A stretch of 9,909 nucleotides of DNA from Armatimonadota bacterium (lineage in GTDB: Bacteria > Armatimonadota > Fimbriimonadia > Fimbriimonadales > ATM1). The notes under the pieces were generated by a model. That model ran no database searches and had not been told where the DNA came from. It worked only from the letters and a program-made list of their open reading frames with translations. How positions within the stretch are numbered: position 1 is the stretch's first letter; every line of letters begins with the position of its first letter. Positions 5,224 to 9,909 of the stretch are shown here, in pieces. Both the position numbers and the translations under genes were made by a program. The DNA is taken from contig RFHN01000306.1 of assembly GCA_003695835.1 (NCBI GenBank), forward strand, positions 1 through 9,909, given 5' to 3'.

Positions 5224-5931
5224 ATGACTCGTCCCTCACGGATCGCGGTGCTTGGCGCCGGCAGCCTGCGGTGCGCACCCGAAGTGCTTGCCACTTTGAT
5301 CCGTGCTGACCTGCCCGAGGAATCGGCGATCTGGCTCTCGGACGAGTTTGAGGAAGGGCTGCAACTCGCCGAGATGTTGGCGTCGCGCTTGATTCAGGAT
5401 TCTGGGCAACTGCTCCGGGTGGTCGCGACCGCGTCCGCGGAGGAAAGCCTGGAGGGGGCGGATACGGTCATTCTCTGCTATGGGGGAGGGCTTTGGCACC
5501 GTGGCGGCGTTTCGATGTCGGCGCTGAGCGAACATCTGGAGGTCCTCCGTCTCCACCGCCTGCTGGACGTTTTCGAGACGGTGAACCGCTGCCTCGCCTC
5601 GGAGGAACGCCCTATCACCGTCATCAATCTCTCTCGGCCAGTCGAGATCACCGCCAAGTTGCTTCAGCGGCCGGCGATCCACCTGGATTGGCCTCTCCCT
5701 CTCGGTGTGGATGAGCGCGTGCCTCGCGCCCATCAGATCCTTCGTTGGGCGCGAGGAGAGGATCCCACGCATGCCCTTCTGGAGTCGGTCGTACAGAGCC
5801 CCTTGTTTGCCGCGCTCCGCTATGGCGAGCCGGCCCCGCGCCTCGCCTTCGACCCGGATGCCAGCGACGAAATCAGGGACCAAGTCCGTCGGCTCGGCCC
5901 GGAAATCGAACGCCTACTGCTGGAACTCTAA
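5224..5931 (+). CDS. Rossmann-fold protein resembling the N-terminal half of GH4-type enzymes
   Basis: 235 aa. It opens with a dinucleotide-binding motif, RIAVLGAGSLRCAPEVLATLIR (GxGS at ~11-14), then ADLPEESAIWLSDEF as the second strand and acidic end, and ASAEESLEGADTVILCYGGGL and RPITVINLSRPVEITAKLLQ as the later strands. This order (GAGS, a 'leader' line, ALEGADxVI, VINxxxPxxI) is that of family 4 glycosidases and related lactate/malate-dehydrogenase-like NAD enzymes, where the Asn-x-x-x-Pro segment is NPxNP-like. GH4 enzymes are about 430-450 aa and carry Mn-binding Cys/His residues later; here the protein ends after ~235 aa and no such site is seen. It may be a stand-alone NAD-binding protein or a truncated enzyme. 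It has a leaderless-type -10 and overlaps the convergent membrane-protein gene by 18 nt. Confidence 0.7.
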   Translation: MTRPSRIAVLGAGSLRCAPEVLATLIRADLPEESAIWLSDEFEEGLQLAEMLASRLIQDSGQLLRVVATASAEESLEGADTVILCYGGGLWHRGGVSMSALSEHLEVLRLHRLLDVFETVNRCLASEERPITVINLSRPVEITAKLLQRPAIHLDWPLPLGVDERVPRAHQILRWARGEDPTHALLESVVQSPLFAALRYGEPAPRLAFDPDASDEIRDQVRRLGPEIERLLLEL

Positions 5932-6348
5932 GATCGTACGCCAGGTGCTGTATCGCTGCGCGTCGAAGAGGAAAGATAGGAAGCAAACCACGACGCCAAC
6001 TCCGGCCAGGAACCGAGCGATGCTGAGCGCAGCCGCAGCCTGATCGCATTCCTCGATGTCCCAATCCAATCGCATCGCGAGCCGGGGCAACAGCCAGAGC
6101 TGGAGGAACATGATACAGAAGAGCGCGGCGATAGACATGGTCGCCCAAAAAGCGTAGTTCGTCTGCTCGTCTATGAAGAAGAATGTGTAATCGAACCAGA
6201 GGAACGCCCACTGCTTCTGGCGCGCGATCAAGTCAATAGGGAGCCAAATCGCCCAGAGGGTGGAGAGCAGATTGAAGATTGCGAGGAACCACCCGAGGAA
6301 GAAGTACCGTCTGGCTCGTCGGACGTATCTCGCCGTGTCAACCGTCAT
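5914..6348 (-). CDS. Small integral membrane protein, unknown function
   Basis: 144 aa with three clear hydrophobic segments: about 16-38 (FFLGWFLAIFNLLSTLWAIW), about 67-88 (FWATMSIAALFCIMFLQLWL) and about 109-127 (ARFLAGVGVVVCFLSFLF). The N-terminus is basic (RYVRRARRYF), which suggests it faces the cytoplasm. A Trp/Phe-rich loop (QWAFLWFDYTFFFIDEQTNY) separates the first two. I recognise no family. ATG 6348 lies inside the end of fabF, an 11-nt overlap with no clear SD, so translation is probably coupled to fabF and this is the last gene of the fab unit. Its 3' end overlaps the convergent 235-aa gene by 18 nt. A role in lipid metabolism is possible from position alone. Confidence 0.75.
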   Translation of the reverse strand: MTVDTARYVRRARRYFFLGWFLAIFNLLSTLWAIWLPIDLIARQKQWAFLWFDYTFFFIDEQTNYAFWATMSIAALFCIMFLQLWLLPRLAMRLDWDIEECDQAAAALSIARFLAGVGVVVCFLSFLFDAQRYSTWRTILEFQQ

Positions 6349-7603
6349 GCCGCTTGTACACCAAGGTTACGTTATGGCCTCCGAAGCCGAACGAGTTCTT
6401 GATCGCGATGCGAAGGTCCGCTTGACGCGCCTCGTTGGGAACGTAGTCGAGGTCGCAGTCCGGATCGGGGGTCTCATAGTTGATCGTCGGCGGGACGACT
6501 CCGTTCTTGAGGGCCAGAATCGTCGCGATCGATTCCAACGCGCCGGCGGCTCCCAGGGTGTGCCCGATCATGGACTTGATGCTGCTGACCATCAAGCTCT
6601 TGGCGTGTTCGCCGAAGGCCCGATGAATCGCCGCCGTCTCCAGTCGGTCGTTGTATGGCGTGCTGGTTCCGTGTGCGTTGACGTATTCCACGTCTTCCGG
6701 TTGGAGACCGGCGTTTTCCACCGCGAGACGCATCGAGCGCGTCGCGCCATCCGCCTCGGGATCGGGCTGCGTGATGTGAAAGGCGTCTGCGGTTTGGGCA
6801 TAGCCGATGATTTCAGCGAGGACCGTCGCGCCGCGCTTCTCAGCGTGCTGACGGCTCTCCAAAACGATCACACCTGCGCCTTCGCCCATCACGAAACCGT
6901 CGCGATCCTTGTCGAACGGTCGGCTCGCATGCTCGGGATCGTCGTTTCGGGTGCTGAGCGCGCGTGCCGCGCAGAACCCGGCCACTCCGATTGGCGTGAT
7001 CGGGGCTTCCGTGCCTCCGCAAATCATCACGTCCGCCTCACCGCGAGCGATGAGGTGTGCCGCGTCACCGATGGCATTCGCGCCGGTGCTGCAAGCGGTC
7101 ACGACGCACGAGTTCGGCCCCTTCAAACCGTATTGGATCGAGATCCATCCGCTCGCCATGTCCGGGATCATGAACGGCACCAGGAACGGCGAGACCTTGC
7201 TCGGCCCCATATTCAGTTGCCGCTCGTACTGCTCGCCCAGGATGTCCAGGCCGCCGATTCCGGAGCCGACCAAGACGCCGATCCGCTCTCGGTCCTCTTG
7301 CTCGAGGTCGAGTCCGGCATCCTCGATCGCCATCTTCGCCGCAGCCGTCGCGAACTGGAGAAAACGCGACAGCCGGCGTGCGTCCTTTCGATCCATATAG
7401 GCTTCGGGATCGAAGTCGCGGACCTCCGCGGCGATGCGGCAGGTGTAGTCGGTCGCGTCGAGGTGCGTAATCGGGCCGACGCAACTCTTCCCGGACGTCA
7501 GTCCCTGCCAGAACTCGTCCACCGTATTGCCGGCAGGGGAGACCACGCCGAGGCCTGTCACTACGACGTCGCCGTTTGCCAAAGGACCGGGGGATCTCGC
7601 CAT
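6338..7603 (-). CDS. fabF: Beta-ketoacyl-[acyl-carrier-protein] synthase II
   Basis: 421 aa, full length for KAS II. It condenses malonyl-ACP with acyl-ACP in fatty-acid elongation (cytoplasm). The catalytic triad is visible: C171 in VVTACSTGANAIGDA, H311 in NAHGTSTPYND and H348 in SIKSMIGHTLGAAGALE, with the conserved K343 just before it. The C-terminal NSFGFGGHN glycine loop is also present. The Cys-His-His arrangement marks a KAS I/II enzyme, and the HGTSTPxND sequence fits FabF better than FabB or FabH. ATG 7603 has only a weak SD (GGTG, 9 nt away). It follows acpP after 80 nt and is followed by the overlapping membrane-protein gene. Confidence 0.97.
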   Translation of the reverse strand: MARSPGPLANGDVVVTGLGVVSPAGNTVDEFWQGLTSGKSCVGPITHLDATDYTCRIAAEVRDFDPEAYMDRKDARRLSRFLQFATAAAKMAIEDAGLDLEQEDRERIGVLVGSGIGGLDILGEQYERQLNMGPSKVSPFLVPFMIPDMASGWISIQYGLKGPNSCVVTACSTGANAIGDAAHLIARGEADVMICGGTEAPITPIGVAGFCAARALSTRNDDPEHASRPFDKDRDGFVMGEGAGVIVLESRQHAEKRGATVLAEIIGYAQTADAFHITQPDPEADGATRSMRLAVENAGLQPEDVEYVNAHGTSTPYNDRLETAAIHRAFGEHAKSLMVSSIKSMIGHTLGAAGALESIATILALKNGVVPPTINYETPDPDCDLDYVPNEARQADLRIAIKNSFGFGGHNVTLVYKRHDG

Positions 7604-7683
7604 ATCAGATTACACCAGCAATACTCAAACGCCACGCTTGCGCGTTGACGCTGACAACAGGGAACGCTGCAGCAGACCGAAGG

Positions 7684-7932
7684 CTAAGCGACCGCCGTCT
7701 TCGAAGCAATGAAATTCACTGCGTCCCCGACAGTCTGGATCTTGTCCACTTCCTCGTCGGGGATCTCGATACCGAACGCCTCCTCCAGAGCCATCACGAT
7801 CTCGACAACCTCCAACGAGTCGGCGCCCAAGTCTTGAACGAACGTGGACGATTCCGTAATCTCGTCTTCCCGCACGTCCAACTGCTCAACGACAGCCTTC
7901 TTGACCTTCTCGAAAATTTCGTTTCGATCCAT
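7684..7932 (-). CDS. acpP: Acyl carrier protein
   Basis: 82 aa, acidic, the usual ACP size. The 4'-phosphopantetheine attachment site is S39 in DLGADSLEVVEIVMALEEAF, followed by the helix II/III pattern FGIEIPDEEVDKIQTVGDAVNFI. It carries acyl chains between FabD, FabG and FabF, all encoded around it. I choose ATG 7932 (MDRNEIF) over the in-frame GTG at 7941: AGGTG at 7943-7939 is 6 nt from the ATG and overlaps the GTG. The gene lies 22 nt after fabG in the classical fabD-fabG-acpP-fabF order. Confidence 0.97.
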   Translation of the reverse strand: MDRNEIFEKVKKAVVEQLDVREDEITESSTFVQDLGADSLEVVEIVMALEEAFGIEIPDEEVDKIQTVGDAVNFIASKTAVA

Positions 7933-7954
7933 GCTTCTCACCTACTCTACCCGT

Positions 7955-8686
7955 TCAAAGGGTCAGACCGCCGTCCACGACGATGGTCTGCCCTGTTATA
8001 TACCCTGAATCCTCGCTCGCGAGGAAGCGGACGACAGATGCGACGTCCTTCGGAGTGCCCAAGCGCCCCAGAGGGGCCGTCTGAACCACATGATCCCGCA
8101 TCTCCGCAGGCAAACTACCGGTCATGTCCGTCTCGATGAACCCTGGCGCAACAGCATTGCAAGTGATGCCTCGCGAGCCGAACTCCTTCGCGACCGACTT
8201 GGTCAAGCCGATCAACCCCGCCTTGCTCGCCGCGTAGTTGGCCTGACCCGCCTGACCCTGCAAACCTACGATGCTTGAGACGTTGACGATCCTCCCCCAG
8301 CGCTCCTTCATCATCGCGCGCGAGCAGGCCTTGATGAAGAGGAACGCCGCGCGAAGGTTGACGCTCATCACCTCTTCCCAGGCATCGAGACCCATGCGGA
8401 GCAACAGAGCGTCTCGCGTGACGCCGGCATTGTTGACGAGGATGTGCACGGTCCCGAGATCCTGAATCACCTGCGAGACGGTCCGCTCGATGGCGTCGGG
8501 ATCGTGATTGTCGCAGGCGTACTCGCGACCGTTCGCGCCGATCGCAGAGACCGTTTCCGCGCACCCGCCCTCGCGAGACGAGAGACAGGCGACGGAAGCG
8601 CCCGCCTCGGCGAGAGAGAGCGCGATTGCCTTGCCGATGCCGCGGCTTGCGCCCGTGACCAAGGCCACTTTCCCTTCCAAACTCAA
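7955..8686 (-). CDS. fabG: 3-oxoacyl-[acyl-carrier-protein] reductase
   Basis: 243 aa, short-chain dehydrogenase/reductase. It reduces beta-ketoacyl-ACP with NADPH. The cofactor motif TGASRGIG is at 11-18 and NNAG at 85-88. The catalytic tetrad is N110 (SVNLRAAF), S138 (VNVSSIVG), Y151 and K155 (YAASKAG). The PGFIETDMTG and GQTIVVDGG segments are typical of FabG. The start is TTG 8686, supported by GGAGG (8698-8694) 7 nt ahead and by alignment of SLEGKVALVTGASRGIG with the family N-terminus. It overlaps the fabD stop by 4 nt (TTGA), so the two are translationally coupled. Confidence 0.97.
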   Translation of the reverse strand: MSLEGKVALVTGASRGIGKAIALSLAEAGASVACLSSREGGCAETVSAIGANGREYACDNHDPDAIERTVSQVIQDLGTVHILVNNAGVTRDALLLRMGLDAWEEVMSVNLRAAFLFIKACSRAMMKERWGRIVNVSSIVGLQGQAGQANYAASKAGLIGLTKSVAKEFGSRGITCNAVAPGFIETDMTGSLPAEMRDHVVQTAPLGRLGTPKDVASVVRFLASEDSGYITGQTIVVDGGLTL

Positions 8687-9642
8687 GCGCCCACCTCCGC
8701 AGTGAGGGCGCTCCGCACGGCCTCCAGGTCCTCGGGCTTCTCGAATGGAACCGCGACCGCGTCGTCAAGAGTTCGCTTGATCAAGCCGCAGAGCACACTC
8801 CCTGCTCCCAGCTCCAAGAACACCCGTGCGCCCGCCTTCGACATCGAGTGCACGCACTTCGTCCAGCGAACCGGAGAAGACAGTTGGCGCACCACGAGAG
8901 AGCGCCATTCCTCCGGAGTTTCCACCGGTTCCCCGGTCACGTTGCTCACGACCGGGAAGTCGCCCGAATTCAATGGCAGCGAGCCGACCGCTTCCCCGAA
9001 CGACTCGGCGGCGGCGGCCATCAATGGCGAATGAAACGCCCCGCTGACATTGAGGATGACGCACCGCTTCGCCCCTTCCTCCTTAATACGCTCGCACGCG
9101 CGCTCGACCGCGGCAACCGCACCCGAGATCACGATCTGTCCCGGCGAGTTGTAGTTCGCAGGCACGACCGGTTCGTCATCCGTGGAGCACTCTTGGCAGA
9201 CGCGCTCCACGGCGTCATCGTCCGCGCCGAGTACAGCCGCCATCGTCCCAGGCGCGAGGTTGCCGGCTCGAGCCATCAGGTCCCCTCTGCGCTGCACGAG
9301 CCTCGCCGCGTCCGCAAGAGAGAGCACGCCAGAAGCCGCCAACGCAGCAAACTCGCCGACGCTGTGTCCCGCCCCGACCAGCGGCTTGGCGCCGACGCGA
9401 CTCTGCAAAGCTCGGTAAGCCGCCAGGGAGGCGGTGAAAAGCGCAATCTGGGCATTCTGGGTCTGCCTCAGCGTGTCGGCATCCATCTCCCAGCAGACTT
9501 GCCGGAGATCCCGCCCCACCACCGTGGAGACCTCATCGAAAACGGCAGCGCTTTCCGGAAACGCTTCCGCGAGAGACTTCCCCATGCCTGGCTGCTGACT
9601 TCCCTGACCCGGGAAAACTACGGCTACCCCTAACTCCGCCAC
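8683..9642 (-). CDS. fabD: Malonyl-CoA:ACP transacylase
   Basis: 319 aa. It moves malonyl from CoA to ACP, supplying the elongation unit for FabF. The N-terminal VVFPGQGSQQPGMG motif is at ~8-21, the nucleophile is S94 in GAGHSVGEFAAL, R119 lies in VQRRGDLM and the catalytic histidine is H204 in SGAFHSPLM; the terminal LGAGSVLCGLIKR is also typical. The start is GTG 9642; an in-frame TAA lies 4 codons upstream and the next Met (residue 20) would remove the PGQGSQ motif. No SD precedes the GTG. A TTGGGA-N17-TAAAAA promoter ends 6 nt before it. It heads the operon in this window; fabH and plsX, often found upstream in other bacteria, are absent. Confidence 0.97.
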   Translation of the reverse strand: MAELGVAVVFPGQGSQQPGMGKSLAEAFPESAAVFDEVSTVVGRDLRQVCWEMDADTLRQTQNAQIALFTASLAAYRALQSRVGAKPLVGAGHSVGEFAALAASGVLSLADAARLVQRRGDLMARAGNLAPGTMAAVLGADDDAVERVCQECSTDDEPVVPANYNSPGQIVISGAVAAVERACERIKEEGAKRCVILNVSGAFHSPLMAAAAESFGEAVGSLPLNSGDFPVVSNVTGEPVETPEEWRSLVVRQLSSPVRWTKCVHSMSKAGARVFLELGAGSVLCGLIKRTLDDAVAVPFEKPEDLEAVRSALTAEVGA

Positions 9643-9648
9643 GACCGC

Positions 9649-9677
9649 TTTTTACCCCATCTCGGGAGCCTTCCCAA
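9649..9677 (-). promoter_or_regulatory. Candidate promoter of the fabD operon
   Basis: On the minus strand TTGGGA (9677-9672) is followed by 17 nt and TAAAAA (9654-9649), then 6 nt and the GTG start of fabD. The spacing is ideal, though the -10 lacks the final T. The predicted transcript would begin at the GTG. The -35 overlaps a small inverted repeat (GGGA-AGGC-TCCC). Confidence 0.4.
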
Positions 9678-9758
9678 TCTCGAACAGCCGAGAGAGAATC
9701 GCGTGCCGGCAAGCCTACCGAGAAACCGCCACACCGCCGACAATCCAAGGTAGAGACC

Positions 9759-9909
9759 ATGTGGGAGTTTTCCGTTCGAATTCTTGCCGCTGGCGCCTTG
9801 ATGGCCCTCTCCGGCTGGACCGGCGCCATTCCCTTCGAGGTGGCTTGGAAGGTCGGCTTGCTGCTCGCTGCGTCGGCGTTGACGACCTACCACTTCGAGT
9901 CCAAGGGGA
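9759..9909 (+). CDS. N-terminal part of a membrane protein (runs off right edge)
   Basis: About 50 residues are visible, beginning MWEFSVRILAAGALMALSGW, then TGAIPFEVAWKVGLLLAASA and LTTYHFESKG. Two hydrophobic segments (about 6-20 and 31-45) suggest paired membrane helices. The frame is open to the window edge. ATG 9759 has a weak SD-like AAGG (9747-9750) 8 nt before it. It is divergent from fabD across 116 nt. Too little is visible to name it; membrane-anchored signalling proteins often begin this way, but that is only a guess. Confidence 0.6.
   Translation, partial: MWEFSVRILAAGALMALSGWTGAIPFEVAWKVGLLLAASALTTYHFESKG

Noticed and set aside
5058..5294. Upstream extension of the 51-aa frame to a 130-aa protein
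   Set aside because: The added part is Arg/Pro/Ser-rich with no motif, overlaps the start of the 235-aa gene on the other strand, and ignores the GGAGG placed correctly for ATG 5057.
6260..7648. 462-aa plus-strand open frame
   Set aside because: It is antisense to fabF, which has every catalytic residue; the Arg/His/Val-rich translation is what a mirror frame of a GC-rich gene gives.
7604..7683. Small hairpin (ACGC-GCAA-GCGT) in the acpP-fabF gap as an attenuator
   Set aside because: Only 4 bp with no U-tract; likely chance in an 80-nt spacer.
9630..9893. Minus-strand open frames upstream of fabD (87 and 98 aa)
   Set aside because: Arg/Gly-rich composition typical of shadows of GC-rich DNA, no start signal, and they overlap fabD or the plus-strand membrane protein frame.
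1..9909. CRISPR arrays, tRNA/rRNA genes, insertion sequences, integrase sites
   Set aside because: No spaced repeats, cloverleaf or rRNA-like segment, transposase frame or terminal inverted repeats were seen on either strand.

Overview
The window is a GC-rich bacterial chromosome segment with tightly packed genes, GTG and TTG as well as ATG starts, and two kinds of translation start. Genes inside transcription units carry good Shine-Dalgarno (SD) sequences (terC, the UspA gene, fabG, acpP, the 51-aa prepilin-like gene). Several genes at the head of a unit instead have a -10-like box 6-11 nt before the start codon, with no room for an SD, so they look leaderless. This fits lineages such as Armatimonadota, Deinococcota or Chloroflexota. 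An Armatimonadota-like host is my guess and the sequence does not prove it.

Left part (1-938): the N-terminal part of an EcoRI-type DNA adenine methyltransferase (minus strand) runs off the left edge. It is divergent from an AT-richer gene for a protein with three CxxC pairs. The intergenic region holds an 8-bp inverted repeat. This pair looks accessory.

Metal/stress region (932-4806, minus strand): in transcription order there is a 375-aa protein with lipoyl/barrel-sandwich-like repeats and a KOW-like C-terminus, then an OmpR/PhoB response regulator overlapping it by ATGA. Next comes a ~200-nt leader holding a clear yybP-ykoY (manganese) riboswitch, then a TerC/Alx-family membrane protein, then a tandem UspA-domain protein whose start overlaps the terC end by 23 nt. 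The riboswitch plus TerC indicates manganese-triggered synthesis of a metal exporter, with the Usp protein made alongside it. The riboswitch 3' strand can pair with the terC SD, which suggests a translational ON switch.

Middle (4807-6348): a terminator-like hairpin, a 51-aa open frame with a type IV prepilin cleavage motif and a good SD, a 235-aa Rossmann protein that looks like only the front half of a GH4-type enzyme (plus strand), and a convergent three-helix membrane protein that ends the fab unit.

Right part (6338-9642, minus strand): a fatty-acid synthesis operon fabD-fabG-acpP-fabF with all catalytic residues visible, followed by the overlapping membrane-protein gene. plsX and fabH are not in the window. 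At the right edge the start of a plus-strand membrane protein diverges from fabD.
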